This document shows positions 21,694 to 33,390 of a stretch of 64,000 bases of DNA, piece by piece (the stretch's first letter is position 1; the number at the start of each line of letters is the position of its first letter). The position numbers were made by a program, and so were the translations under genes. The DNA lies in NCBI GenBank assembly GCA_028456385.1, contig JALNQF010000005.1:372001-436000 (forward strand). Reading direction: 5' to 3'. Source of the DNA: Ophiosphaerella korrae. Taxonomy: Eukaryota > Ascomycota > Dothideomycetes > Pleosporales > Phaeosphaeriaceae. Under the pieces are notes generated by a model, which searched no databases, was not told the DNA's origin, and was given only the letters and a program-made list of their open reading frames with translations.

Positions 21694-22486
21694 TGTTACT
21701 TTGGCGTCTTAGCCAGCTTTCATGCAGCAAGTGGGGAGTGATATCGTGAGATTGAAGATCGAGCCTTTGCATCTGTGCGATGCGTCCTGGGTTTTCTTGT
21801 CCTGGTGGTAGCAGGCACCCATCCAACAAGCGGGGCGATGTGACTTATCACGTGATGAGCTGAGTAACATCTCCAAAATGGGGATATACTGCACAAATGC
21901 ATTATAGATACAAAATGTTATGGGGCAGTTGAAGCATAGAGACTCCGGGTGTGTATTTGAAGTCTAAGCCTCGCTATTCGGCAACCTCCGCATCATTGGT
22001 CTTATTACTTCCGTACCGCGCCAAAGGAGCTCTTGGAGGCAATGATACAATTGGGTTGAACATAACACAAACGTTGTTTCAACATTGCTCAAACATCGTT
22101 TCCATCTAATCTTATCGGGCCCTCAACTCCTGGAACACCCCGGCACGATTCGATTGGGCGACGCTTTCGTTTGGTCGTTTGAATATCATGTAGAAACAAC
22201 AAGCCCAGATATTTTTCAGCAATACTTTAGCGATAGTTCATCCAGTTCTCAGGGCTGAAAGCGACAACCAGATCGAGCAGGCTCAGGCGCGTGATATCTT
22301 CAACTGGCCCGAATATGATCGTTGCTTATCTTGGTTGGTTGTTCTCGCAGGCTAACATTATCCAGGAATTGAAGGCGAATATGTTTCGTGGGCGCCGGTC
22401 CGATCAACTAACCCCAACCTAGCCGAAGCGACCCAAACTTTGCTCAGGAAAGCAAAAAAAAAAACCCCCAACTTTCATGGATGTCA
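21694..22486. other. Intergenic, no gene seen
   Basis: Upstream of the F-box-like gene and downstream of the HIT finger gene. No coding sequence recognised on either strand. Confidence 0.5.
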
Positions 22487-23138
22487 TCATCCTCGTCCTG
22501 ACTTGTCGCCGTTAGGCTGGAACGTTTCCTCAATCAATTGCGCAAACGCGGCCATGGCCTCCTGCTCTTTTTCCCCATGCCTCCCATCCCTAATTCCCTT
22601 CAACTCCCTCGTGGCATGAGCATCGCCTTTTTTCTGCGTCCATGTCGGAGACCTTTCCTCATGTCCACCAAAGTCGCCACCTCTGCCTCTACCGCGTCCT
22701 CTTCCTCGCATGCCTCGACCCCTGAAACCTCCCCTGGTGAATGCGCGCCGGCGTGTCTCTTCTTCAGGATCTGGTTCGATGGTCGCAGCGTAGACGCGTT
22801 GGAGGGTGGGAAGAAGGACAGGATAGGCTTTGAGGAGGCCTTGAAATTTGGGGTTCGCGGCGAGGAGAGAGAAGTCTGTTTTCTTCTTGAGGTAGCGAGG
22901 AATTGGTGGCGGCAGTGGCGGCAGTGGGAGGGAGGACTCGGGTGCAGTGGGCGCGGGCGTTGTGGTGGCATTGTCATGGGCGGGCTTGTGGGCTTTGAAG
23001 CAGGAGAGCGAGCAACTACAAGGCGGGTTAGTTATTGAGCTGGGGTAAAGATGGAGAGACTGACTATGGGAGTGCGCAGGTTGGGCATTTGTACTTCTTC
23101 GGCTCTGTGTGGCAGACCCCGCATAGGATTTCTGCCAT
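22487..23138 (-). CDS. HIT-type zinc finger protein
   Basis: Exons 23138-23065 and 23015-22487 with a 49-nt intron (GTCAGT...CTAAC...TTGTAG); about 200 aa. Splicing joins CGVCHTEPKKYKCPTCALP to YCSLSCFKAHK, which completes the zf-HIT finger (Cys pairs at residues 6/9, 18/21, 26/30 and a His). Such fingers occur in chromatin-remodeller and box C/D snoRNP assembly factors (Hit1/ZNHIT3, Bcd1). After a Pro-rich linker comes PKFQGLLKAYPVLLPTLQRV, then an RGG-type segment (FRGRGMRGRGRGRGRGGDFGG) that suggests RNA binding, and a C-terminal helix AMAAFAQLIEETFQ. Closest in layout to ZNHIT3/Hit1-like proteins; exact orthology not certain. Divergent from COX11, 158 bp between starts. Confidence 0.85.
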
Positions 23139-23296
23139 GATGATCGGGTGGATGAAGTGGAGTGGATTTGCTTTGGTGCTCCGGGGTAGAAAAGCAAGCT
23201 GCCGTCACTAACCCAAAAGAGCAAAATCCCGCGGCGAAAGTGAACTCGCTCCACCAAAGACTCATCTCGTCTTACAATTGCAGACTCGGATTGACG
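23139..23296. promoter_or_regulatory. Compact bidirectional promoter (HIT finger / COX11)
   Basis: The two start codons are 158 bp apart on opposite strands, so both genes must share this interval for transcription initiation. No clear TATA box is seen. Confidence 0.6.
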
Positions 23297-24198
23297 ATGC
23301 CTGTCACGCTTCCATTGCCGGCTCGGTCGCTACGCTCATTAGGGTCCTGGGCATGTTCGTCATGCTCACGAACCCTTTCACGCCTCCCGCGCACTCAAAA
23401 TCGTGCATCTAGACCTGCTCAACGATGGCTCCATACAACAAAAGCGGCAAGACAGGCTCCTGCGCACAGAGCCCAAGCAGCGCCTCCAATGGACCAAATA
23501 CACGCGCAGTACAAGAAAAAGAATAGAACCGTCATGTACACCATCGCGCCCCACCAATCCAACCCGCACGACTAATCCGACCCAGGAACTATGTCTTCAG
23601 CATCATACTCGGCACCACCGCCCTCTCCTACGGCTCAGTCCCCTTCTACAAAATGGTCCGCCTCCCATACGCCCGCCATGTCCAAATCTAACCCCAATTC
23701 CAGATCTGCCAACAAACAGGCTGGGGCGGCCAACCCGTCAAATCCGCCGCCCACGGCGACACCTCCCAAGACCCCTCAGAACGGCTGCGCCCCGTCGAAA
23801 ACCACCCGCGCATCCGCATCACCTTCAACGGCTCCGTATCCGACGTGCTCCCCTGGAAATTTGTCCCCCAGCAGCGCGAAGTGCGCGTGCTCCCCGGCGA
23901 AACGGCCCTCGCCTTCTACACAGCCACCAACAAGTCGGCCGAGGACATCATCGGCGTCGCAACATACAGCGTCACCCCGGGCCAGGTCGCCGGCTACTTC
24001 AGCAAGATCCAGTGCTTCTGTTTTGAAGAGCAGCGGCTTAATGCGGGGGAGACGGTGGACATGCCCGTGTTTTTCTACATCGACCCTGAATTCGTCAAGG
24101 ATCCGAATATGAAGGGTATAGAAACCGTGACGCTCAGTTATACGTTTTTCAAGGCAAAATATGACCAGGACGGCCATTTGACGCCCGTAGCAAGCTAG
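23297..24198 (+). CDS. COX11: Cytochrome c oxidase copper chaperone Cox11/CtaG
   Basis: Exons 23297-23535, 23586-23655 and 23704-24198 with introns of 50 and 48 nt; about 267 aa. It has an Arg/Ser-rich mitochondrial presequence (MPVTLPLPARSLRSLGSW), one membrane helix (NYVFSIILGTTALSYGSVPF) and then the conserved YKMICQQTGWGGQPV block. A beta-sandwich domain in the intermembrane space follows, with the copper-binding CFC motif (KIQCFCFEEQ, Cys207 and Cys209) and MPVFFYIDPEF. Cox11 delivers copper to the CuB site of Cox1 during complex IV assembly. All family hallmarks are intact. Confidence 0.95.
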
Positions 24199-24340
24199 TG
24201 AATACATATTTCCCTACCCTCCCCACCTATTCCAGATAATCTTACTGTACATGAGAAATACGGCAAAGCGACTGTTGTTGGGGTATCATGCGAATCGAAA
24301 ACAGCGAAAATAAGAGCCAATCTGAATCCGTGACATGGGC

Positions 24341-24358
24341 AAAAAAAAAAAAAAAAAA
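24341..24358. repeat. A18 homopolymer
   Basis: An 18-base A run in the short convergent spacer between COX11 and the large F-box-like/UBA gene. Confidence 0.9.
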
Positions 24359-24384
24359 TACATATAGGTATAACGATAGCAGTC

Positions 24385-27300
24385 TCACATCCCCCGACTC
24401 AACAACAACTCCACCGCGCGATCCACCCTCAACCCATCCCCCAAATCCGTCATCCGCAACGCCTCCCTCGCCTGCCCCGACGTAAACCCCATCTCCACAA
24501 TGCGATAAATCGCCTTCTCGGCGGTATTCTCGTACGCGGCGCTGTCATGAATGCCGCGCTGCGTCAGATGCTGCTGAAACGTGCGGTGCTCCGAGGACTC
24601 ACTGGGGTGCCGCGCGTGCGCCGGATTCTGGTGGCGGAAGACCGGGTGCGGGATTTCGGGGATGGGGGGCATGGAAGTTGCGATGCTGGAGCGGTCGCGG
24701 GTGCTGGGGGCGGTGGAGGGGGGCGGGGTGGGGAGGAGGGGGAGGGCGACAGTACGGCGCGGGGGGGACGAGCGGGAGCTTGATGGGGGTGGGGGAGTGG
24801 TGAGTTCGGCGATGGAGGAGGAAAGTTCCTGCGCGAGGGCGGAGCGGCGGGTGGGGATGTGCGAGACGATGTTGCTGGTTGAGGAGGGGAGGGGGCGGGG
24901 GCGCGTCAAGTTGCTGATGACGGTGGACCACTCGCTCATGGGGCGTTCTTCGGACATGTGGATCATGGGCATGCGGGGGCCACTGGTCTTGCGGTGGCGG
25001 AGCTCCGTAATGTGCTTCTGGATGCGTTGTTTGGAGAGCTGGCGCTGGATGTCGCGGGTTGAAGTTGTGGCATATGTGTGTGCGATTTTGTCTTCGTAGA
25101 CACGAGACGCGGCTTCTTTGAGAAAGTTGCGGCGACTACCACCAAAAACTGGTGGCTTCCAATTATTCCAACCGTGTTGTGCTGCGATCTTGAAAGGGAT
25201 GGGGTTCATCTGGTTGCACGGACCGGCGAGCTCGAGGATCGCAGAAAGACCGAATGTGAGGAGGTAGTAGCACCACTCATCTGTTTTTGTTAGTGTAATT
25301 GGCGGGATGGATTGTGGCAACAACTTACCAAGCATGTGCTCCTCTCCATCGATATCTCCACCTCGGATCTCAGTATTCTCATAGATGCCGTACTCGCGCG
25401 CCTGAGCAGTTCGACCCTCGAAGCCTTGTAGGAGAACGCCTAGGCAGTTCCAAAGCTCCATCATGTCGAACAGCTCCTCAGCTGTCAAGCCACCCTGGTT
25501 GCCCCTTGCGAAACATTCTGGAGCGCCAAGGAGTGTATCGTTCATGTAGTCTGTGTTCATAACGCTGAATGTGCAAGTAGGTTGGTGAACGAGTAGGCCG
25601 CCCCTGAGCCAGTCCTGCTGTGCAATAATGTCTTCCTCACGACCCTTCCCGGACCCGAAGATCTTGCAAAAGGTCCAGATGCGCCAGAGAGCGTTATCAA
25701 CCCTAGCAGTGGCCGCCGGGTCATCGCTGATAAGAGCAATCGAAATCTCGGGTCGAACGAAAGACTGACATTTCTCCTTGATCATTGTCTTGATAGACCT
25801 GATAGTATGGATGTCACGTCTTTGTAGTTTGAGGTAAGTTGTTGGGGTGTACTCTTCTTGCGGTCGAGTCATCTCAAGGTCTTCTTCATGGAGCATATCG
25901 TGTCCAGGAAAGGCGATCTCCCGGAATTCCCAGGCAGGTGGTGACATCTTCTTCAGAGTAGACTTGATCAAGTCGAGCTCATGACGCTTGAATACACGAT
26001 GGAATCCGCGATCAACCACAGCCAGAGCAAACAGGTCTTCGTAATGATCTAGGCTGCGGAAGATATTCAGAAGAACGCCCTCCGCACTGGTAGGCGTAAG
26101 GGCCCGTCTAACATGCTTCGGGGGGGTAGGTACTGGAGAGGGCCCTGGATTTTCTGCAATAGTCTTAGACTCAGGGATAGCAAGCGTCAGTCTTTGGCTT
26201 CTTCTCTGAGATTGGCCGATCTGAGAAGCGATATGATCGCGTGGAACACGAGATACCCGGTATGATTCAATCTTCGAAGATGTCTGTCGTTTGCTAGACT
26301 TCCTCGGCAGAGCCGGAGGGGGGATGTTACCTGTGTCGATGGTAACAGAGTCTTTACGTAGCTGGCCGATTGGCTCGTTCGAAATTTTTGGCTCCATTAT
26401 TTCGTCCCATCTGAATGAGCCTCCTTCACTCAGTGCGGTCAAAACTCGTTCGTCGTCTTGGCCTGGAGCTGCAGGTTTTGCCTCTTCGTTGAGTGAAGCA
26501 AGTCTCTCCTCGAGGTCATTTTCGGCTTCACTCAAGGTCGGGCTAGGGCCTCGAAGAGGGTCAGAGAGCTGTCTCGATGTTGAACGATTAATTGCGCGGT
26601 TAATAGCACCATTACTAGCAATGAGACTTCTTCGATTATTCGAACGCTTCGATGGCTTGCGGCCTACGACTGGCAGGCGAGTTAGAGTACCACGGGCGTC
26701 GCGGGTCCGTGGAAGTGGGCAGCTTGGTTGAAATACGTGATCCTGTTCAAGTGGTGGATGGTGCGCGTAGTGACGAGGTGGTAAGGACGACGGCGGCGAG
26801 AATTTGACATAAGATTCCGGTGATGAATCAAAAACGCCTGCAGCAATAGGATTCTGTACGCTGTAGTTGGGTTTATGGTTTGCGTGTACAGGTGGGCTGT
26901 CAGCCTCATTGCTAGTTTCTGATGACCGAGCACTATAAGACGACGCTGAATCGCTCTCTTGTGAGTCAACAGAAGAGCCACTTGGTTTTGATACGTTGTG
27001 GCGTTCTTTCTGAGGCCGAATCGATGTTTTGCGAATGACACGGCTCATCGAGCGCTGGAACTGACCAAAAGAAATGGGCTGTATTTGGACAAGCGGCGAT
27101 ACGGCAGAGTCCCTCATGACGACTTTGGTACCTGCTGAAGGGGGCGAAATGTCATGTGCATTCTCGACTTGGTATGCCGTTACAATGTGGCTTTTGCTGG
27201 GGTAATTGATGAATGGAATGGCTGGAAGTGGACGCTCACGACTTCCGCCGGGGATGACAACATGTATCTTCGGTCTCGATCTTCGATCTCCACTGTCAGG

Positions 27301-27651
27301 ATTCTTTGCCTCACTCTCTGCCGAAAGACGGCCTTTTTGCCGCCAGTGTATTTTGCCGTGTTTGGAAACAGTGGTCGACTCTTTGGGTGAGTTCTTGCTT
27401 GGGGTTGATGATATCGTGCTTGCAATAGTATTACTGCTTTGGTCACTTGGCGCGGACGCATCACAGGACGACGGCGACGATGACGACTGGCTGCCTATTG
27501 CGGTTTGCGATTTGCTGCTGACATGCTGGGAAGTGTGCGCTGTCGTGTCTCGCTTTTCGGGGAGGAGAGCCGCTGCAAAAGCTGTAGTCTCTGGCACCAC
27601 ATGCAATATGGTGGACGGTTTCTTCGCCGCTTTGTTCCTTGACGAATCCAT
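24385..27651 (-). CDS. Large F-box-like / UBA domain protein
   Basis: Exons 27651-25329 and 25280-24385 around a 48-nt intron (GTAAGT...ACTAAC...ACAG) whose length is a multiple of three, so the unspliced frame is also open; about 1,072 aa. The first 550 residues are disordered and Ser-rich. At about residues 600-640, VLLNIFRSLDHYEDLFALAVVDRGFHRVF resembles an F-box. A conserved region follows (EFREIAFPGHD, DNALWRIWTFCKIFGSGKGR, GLTAEELFDMMELWNCLGVLLQGF). The last 45 residues form a UBA-type fold (AIYRIVEMGFTSGQAREALR...AVELLLSRG), which binds ubiquitin. This suggests a role in ubiquitin handling, by inference. An in-frame ATG at 27864 would add 71 residues without clear similarity. Confidence 0.8.
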   Translation of the reverse strand: MDSSRNKAAKKPSTILHVVPETTAFAAALLPEKRDTTAHTSQHVSSKSQTAIGSQSSSSPSSCDASAPSDQSSNTIASTISSTPSKNSPKESTTVSKHGKIHWRQKGRLSAESEAKNPDSGDRRSRPKIHVVIPGGSRERPLPAIPFINYPSKSHIVTAYQVENAHDISPPSAGTKVVMRDSAVSPLVQIQPISFGQFQRSMSRVIRKTSIRPQKERHNVSKPSGSSVDSQESDSASSYSARSSETSNEADSPPVHANHKPNYSVQNPIAAGVFDSSPESYVKFSPPSSLPPRHYAHHPPLEQDHVFQPSCPLPRTRDARGTLTRLPVVGRKPSKRSNNRRSLIASNGAINRAINRSTSRQLSDPLRGPSPTLSEAENDLEERLASLNEEAKPAAPGQDDERVLTALSEGGSFRWDEIMEPKISNEPIGQLRKDSVTIDTGNIPPPALPRKSSKRQTSSKIESYRVSRVPRDHIASQIGQSQRRSQRLTLAIPESKTIAENPGPSPVPTPPKHVRRALTPTSAEGVLLNIFRSLDHYEDLFALAVVDRGFHRVFKRHELDLIKSTLKKMSPPAWEFREIAFPGHDMLHEEDLEMTRPQEEYTPTTYLKLQRRDIHTIRSIKTMIKEKCQSFVRPEISIALISDDPAATARVDNALWRIWTFCKIFGSGKGREEDIIAQQDWLRGGLLVHQPTCTFSVMNTDYMNDTLLGAPECFARGNQGGLTAEELFDMMELWNCLGVLLQGFEGRTAQAREYGIYENTEIRGGDIDGEEHMLGKLLPQSIPPITLTKTDEWCYYLLTFGLSAILELAGPCNQMNPIPFKIAAQHGWNNWKPPVFGGSRRNFLKEAASRVYEDKIAHTYATTSTRDIQRQLSKQRIQKHITELRHRKTSGPRMPMIHMSEERPMSEWSTVISNLTRPRPLPSSTSNIVSHIPTRRSALAQELSSSIAELTTPPPPSSSRSSPPRRTVALPLLPTPPPSTAPSTRDRSSIATSMPPIPEIPHPVFRHQNPAHARHPSESSEHRTFQQHLTQRGIHDSAAYENTAEKAIYRIVEMGFTSGQAREALRMTDLGDGLRVDRAVELLLSRGM

Positions 27652-27864
27652 CCTCCTCTTGGTTGTGGTGATCAGTGCATTCCTTTTGGAAACTTGCACA
27701 GGTTTGTTGGCTGTGTTTTGGGTAGCATTCGATCCTCGGGGTGGCGACAGAAGCAGGTTGCAAGAAGAGCTGGAGGGCTGGACCAGTATAAGGTGGTGCA
27801 AGGCGAATGATTTTGTTATTACTGGCTCATGGCACCCGGCGCGCCGGGACACCTTAGTAGTCAT

Positions 27865-29958
27865 GGTGGCAGGGCACTGGATATCTCCAGAGTCCGATTC
27901 CAAAATAGCAATAGGTCTAGTAGGGTGTTACCTGCAGCCTTTGGGGCCAGCGAATAGGAACGAGGTGGCGCAAGAGTACGGCGTCGGCTGAGATGAGAAA
28001 GATGGCTCAAGTCCGCACAGTGTCCAGACAGACACAAGGGTGAGCGAACAGAGGATGAAGAAGAAGAAGAAGAAGAAGAAGAGGAGGACGTGAAGCCGCA
28101 CCCATCGCCACACGCATATCCAAATACCTCGCCATCTCTACGGCGAAGTCGATCACGCCGCGCACCATGAGCGTCCTGCAACCGTTGTGGCCAGGGTGCA
28201 CGATGCGCGTGGTGTTTGCTGCGCCATATGCTCGGGTTCATCAGGCAGACCCCACACAGCATTTCTACCGCAACAGGAGAAATGCGCGCTATGCCGCGCT
28301 ATTTTCGGCTGTGATCCACACACAACTCAGCCATGCTAAATCAAGGCCACGCTTACCACGCACGCCGCGGCCTCTCCCAGTGCGTCTCCACCCTCCTACT
28401 CTATGCCAACATTCTCGCACCCTGCCCTCGATGCTTACTGTTTGTTTGCTTTGTTTCAGGGTTGGCTGTCAAACATGTCAAATACCTGCTTGCGGTAATG
28501 CCCATAGTAAGGCCTTGATCGCCGAGGTCGTCTGCCTCGCGCCATGAGGCCTAATAGGTAGCCTGATAATTACTAGTAAGATGTTGTCGGCAGACTCTCG
28601 CATCATGGGCCTAAACGATCGGATTGGCCTGCGGAGCCGCGCATGCATATTGCTGGTGAGCACGTAACGAGCGTTTAGCTCCGGATCATTCCCAGTATGC
28701 CAACGCTTTTTTCCATTGATTGCTTCTGTTCCCAAAGCCTCAAGATCCTGCGACAAAGTCTACCACTATCTATGCCCAATCATCGCAACAGGAGAAGCAT
28801 ACCCTTCGGCTGTATCCGCTAGCCGTCTAAATGTGGTTGACCCCTTGCCGAACTTTCTTTGACCACAGACTGCCTTGCCAAAAACATGGGCGTTCCCATT
28901 GTCCAAAATGAGATTTTGGTTTCCTTCTCCCGAACGCCATCACAATCCTCGTTGCCACGTGAAGCGCCATATCCATAGAAGTGCCGCGCCTATCTTCGCT
29001 TCAACGGCCGAGTCGGAGCGATTGTTTCTGTTTCAACTACCTGCCCGCGCCCCCAGAGGCGTATATGACGCCCGCAACCTCAGGCTAGAGACTTTCTGAT
29101 GTCAGAAAACTGACTGTGCTTTAGTCGTCATGACAGCCTCGCAAACGATGCTGCAACAGCCAAACGGATGACAGTACATCGACTCAGAAATTCTGTCGAT
29201 CCACAACGATGACCATACCAATGATCTTCACCAAACCCAACACCCCACCAACAGCCCTCGCCTCCCAGCATAATTCCCTGGCCCCCAACCGTATTAACCT
29301 CCCTCCCCCGCCCCATACCATTCCTCCAAACTATAATCATGCATCTCCTCCACATCCCCAAAGTGCCCGAGACCCGCCCCACCGCGTCTATACGTGAAAC
29401 AAACATACGATATGGGTGCGCACAGCATCCCTCCATAATTTCATGCACACGACGGGACTCGAGGCCCTTCCATCATGTGGAGAGTCTCTCGTTCCGTTGG
29501 ACACAACCCAGATTACGCACACAATGAATGTATATTTAGCTAGTCTCGATGCAGATGTGAATGAACTACGTGTCGACCACAGGCATAGAAACCATGCGAG
29601 GCGCTGGACTATCTACGCCGTCCTGCTTCCCCCCCCCCCTGGCGTAGACGCAGCCTCGCATCTGACCATTCTGATGGGCCGCAGTAAGCCGCTCCACACA
29701 CCTGCGTCGGGGAATTGTATAGTCGATCTAAACCGTACTGCGTGGAGAAGACGCGGGCGTGCGTTCTTGCTGCCTAGCTGCATGAACGACGCCTTCGCGC
29801 AGACGAAGCACAGTGACAACAAGTGATTGATGCAATAAGTACTTTTCGCCTATCTCTAGCCGCCTCTCTCCCAGAAAGAAATATAACATGGTATATACAG
29901 CCGCCCCCCCCCCCCCCTCACCAACCCATCTCACTCCCCCGCCTTCCCTCCCCCACGC
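27865..29958. other. 2.1 kb intergenic region
   Basis: Between the F-box/UBA gene and the ARG5,6 stop. It contains a GAA tract and two C-rich runs (about 29630-29639 and 29906-29919). Open frames are short and without domains; no gene supported. Confidence 0.45.
28053..28083. repeat. (GAA)n trinucleotide repeat
   Basis: About nine GAA units just upstream of the F-box/UBA gene. Overlapping frames encoding poly-Ser or poly-Phe are repeat artefacts. Confidence 0.9.
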
Positions 29959-32719
29959 CTAATAAGGAATCCCCTCATACTCGCCATACCCCAACGCAAG
30001 ATTCATATTCTGCAAACACTGTGTCGCAGCCCCCTTCAGCAAATTATCAATCGTCGCATTAACCACGACCCTCTTCCCCGAACTATGCACGGCAAACCCG
30101 CCAATCTCAACTCCATGCTTACCCGAGATATTTTTGACGAGCGGCGACTCGCCAATGACCTTGACGAGCTTCTCGCCGGCGTAGCGATCCTGGTAGATGT
30201 TGCGGATGTCGCGAGAGGTCATGGTGCGGTTGAGGGGGATGGAGATGGTGTGCTGGGGCAATTAGCCTCGCCGTTCACGTCTGAGATGAATGATGGGGAA
30301 GGGAAGGGAAACGACTTACATGGATGCCCTGAAACCATACGGCGACGTGCGGGATAAACGCGACATCAGTCCCTAACTGGCGCGAGATCTCACGCTCATG
30401 AATGTGATCTACAAGACTGTACGGAATGAGATTATTCTCAAGGTTCTTGACGTCGTTCTTGGGGCTAGGTTTAGTGCCCGCGCCCGAGTAGCCCGACACA
30501 CCAAAGACGGTGGGCTGGCCGCCGATGAAGTCGAGCAGCGGGGCGATGCCGAGTTGAGCGGCGGTGGCGTAGCAGCCTGGGTTGGCGATGCGCTTGGTGT
30601 CAGCGAGTTTGCGGCGGTCGACGGTTTCGGGGAGGCCGTAGGTCCAGGTGGAATCGAAGCGGTAGTCGGCGCTGAGGTCGACGATGACGGCGTCGGATTT
30701 GCCGGACTCGTTGATGGCGTCGACGAAGGGCTTGCAGACGCCGTTGGGGAGCGCCATGACCCAGCAGTCGACTTCGCCTTTTTCCGCCATACGCTTGACG
30801 TCCTCTGGTGAGAGGTTCTCATAGGTTATATTGCGTTTGGTATAGCCTTCGAGTTTCTTGCCGGCGAGTTCGCGAGATGATACGTGCCGCAGGTCCATAT
30901 TTGGGTGTTTGTTGAGGAGTTCGATGAGGGCTTGTCCGGTGTAGCCTCGTGCACCGATCAAGGCAACTTTTGAGGGCCAGTCCTTGCTCTTGAATTTGAT
31001 GCCGTATGGTGGGTTGGGGTTGGTGGTCTCTGCTGACCGCGATGCTGTTGTCGCGAGACCGCGAGTTGATGTGGTTGTGCGCTTGCCTTGCGCAAGGATC
31101 GGTCTCGATGAGTATCCCATTGAGCGTGAGCTAGCGGTTGAGTATGTCCGAACTTGCTGGCCTTGCTTTAGGCTGGCGGCAAAGTCAGCTGGCCTCCTGA
31201 ACTGGGTATCTAAGCTGTCGCTCAGTATCCCTCGACCTTGCTTCGAGTAGCTTTCCAGCAACGAAAAGATTTCTTTTGACTCGGCGGATCCCCACCAGCA
31301 GAAGATTTCCTTATCGCGGCGCAGGAAACCATCTGTCTTCTCCAAATGCCACTTGACTAGATTTTGTTCTTGGCTTTCGACCACCCAATACATCTTGGGG
31401 TACTTCTGCTTGATGCGCTCGAAAACAAGATCACTGACATTGGTCCGGAATGCTTCCTTGGTGGTTGAGAAAGTTGATAGCTGCGCAAACTCGCCGTCCG
31501 TAGTCGGCGGGTAGACTACGGCTACTACGCCCATTGTGTCGTCGGTGAATACCTCAAACGAGCGGTTCTTCAAGTTCTCCAAGTACTTGGAAACGCCGTC
31601 GTAGGCTTCTGCGCCTCCGCGATCCCTGGCGAGGGCTTCTGCGAGGGCCTTGACGTCCAATTGCTCGTAGTTGGAAATCTCCTTGACGCTGCCGCCATTT
31701 CGAATGAGCGTACCGCCACCGGTATGTGTGAAGAGTTCCTTGCCGAGGTTCTGGGGATGGGTAATGGCGACACTCGATGTCCGTGGGAGACCATCCAGCA
31801 GGTTCTTCGCCTCTACAATCTTGAGCTTGGTGCCGTATCGGACCCACGGCTGCTTCATGTAGGTATCGTACTCGCCTTCGAGGTTAATGTGTGAAATGAG
31901 TTTTCCCGTCTCCTGGTTGAACAGCCCGCCCTTTTCGGACAGGTAGATGACCTTCAGAGGCTCGAACTCACGGGCCAAAGCGGCAGCGACGACGTCGGCG
32001 TTGACGTTGAGGATCTGGCCATCCTCGGTCTCGGCCATGGAGCACAGAATGGGCAGCTCGTTGTTCTCCAGGGCGTCCATAATGGGTCTGGGGTTGATCT
32101 TGTTGATCTTGCCAACGTACTTCCACTTTTCCTTGTCCAGATAGTCTGCCTGTAGCGCACCAGCTGTGATGGGTCGGGCCTGGACACCCCAGTCCCTCTT
32201 CAGAGTCATAACCAAATCCATGTTTGCCTCAAGGAACAGCTTGCGCGCAATGCCTAATGTCTTCTTATCCGTGACTCTTATGCCATCAATAAAGTCCGGC
32301 TCAACGCCCGAGTCCAGCAACAGCTGGTTCATCTGGGGGCCGGCGCCATGGACGATGATGGGGTACAGGCCAATTGCGTGCAGCTGCTGCAAGGCAAAGC
32401 ATAGCTCCTGGAGGTGGTCGGTGAGAATGGCACCGCCGACCTTGACGACGGCGAACTGGTGTGGGGAGACGGAGCGGAACTGGCCGAGGTACTGGTCGAC
32501 TTCTCTGCGCGAGCTTGCGCTGGCCAGCAGGTTGAGGAAGGCGGCGTAGATGGACGACTTTTTGCCGTCGCCCGACGAGGTATACAGCCGACTTGGGGTC
32601 GAGCTGGCGACGAGGGCACGAGGGAAGCGTCGCGAGGCAGCAGATGCAGCCAGGATTTGGCGGGACGAGCGTGCGGCCACACGAGCACCACCACGTACCA
32701 CGCCCTGCATGGGGGACAT
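29959..32719 (-). CDS. ARG5,6: Bifunctional acetylglutamate kinase / acetylglutamyl-phosphate reductase
   Basis: Exons 32719-30320 and 30252-29959, intron of 67 nt (GTAAGT...CAG) joining WFQGIH to HTISIPLNR; about 897 aa. The N-terminal presequence is mitochondrial (MSPMQGVVRGGARVAARSSRQ). The kinase domain (about 90-340) has VVKVGGAIL, IIVHGAGPQMNQLL and NVNADVVAAALA. A second regulatory part (YVVESQEQNLV-like, about 350-500) is the arginine-sensing tail of fungal AGK. The reductase (about 560-897) has VALIGARGYTGQALIELL and the catalytic cysteine in ANPGCYATA. The Ser/Arg/Thr-rich joint between them is where the precursor is cut in yeast and Neurospora (arg-6). It catalyses steps two and three of arginine synthesis in mitochondria, with feedback by arginine. 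Confidence 0.96.
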
Positions 32720-33390
32720 CTCGCCGGCGGGGCGGTCGAAAAGCTGGTCGGAGGGAGTTCAGGCGGCGAATTGGGGGTTGCAGGGCACAGGAAGAGGAGG
32801 GCCAAAGACTGACAGCAAAAGCCCGGAACGACGACTGGAGCTACAAAATTCGCTTCGCCGATAACGCAGCCGTCGAGCTTTGGAGCCGGCCACTGGCGCG
32901 ACAATCCCTACGCCTGTTTGGCGAACCACTGCATGATTGGGCTGACATAATAATGGCCACTCACAAGATGACTACATGAAGCATTTTAATTGGAAACTGA
33001 ATAATAGCAATCAAGCGCAATCGGCCTATGGACAAGAAAGCACTGCTTTCTGCGTGGTCAGCCAGTCAGCCGTCAGCCATGATAAACTCCATTGTTCGTC
33101 TAACGGCCAGGCGTGGAAGCAGGCTTGAGGTATCGTCGTTAACGTCGGGTCATTCTGGTGCAGAGGATCCGACTGTATCCCGTCGCTGCAAGCTGGCCGT
33201 CTGAATGCAAAGAAAGACAAGAAAAAACTACACTCCATGGCCGCCAATTCGCCGAGACCAACCCGCCCCGAATTGCCATCCATGGCTACAGTACAGCTCG
33301 CCGTCACCCCCTTTGACATGTGACGTTCTACGACCGCTCCTCCTCGCAATTAATAAGGGGTATGTTTCGTGGTATCTGGCATTGGGGCGT
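32720..33390. other. Intergenic, no gene seen
   Basis: Between the ARG5,6 start and the SNARE stop. Presumed ARG5,6 promoter. No feature recognised beyond ordinary spacer sequence. Confidence 0.5.
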
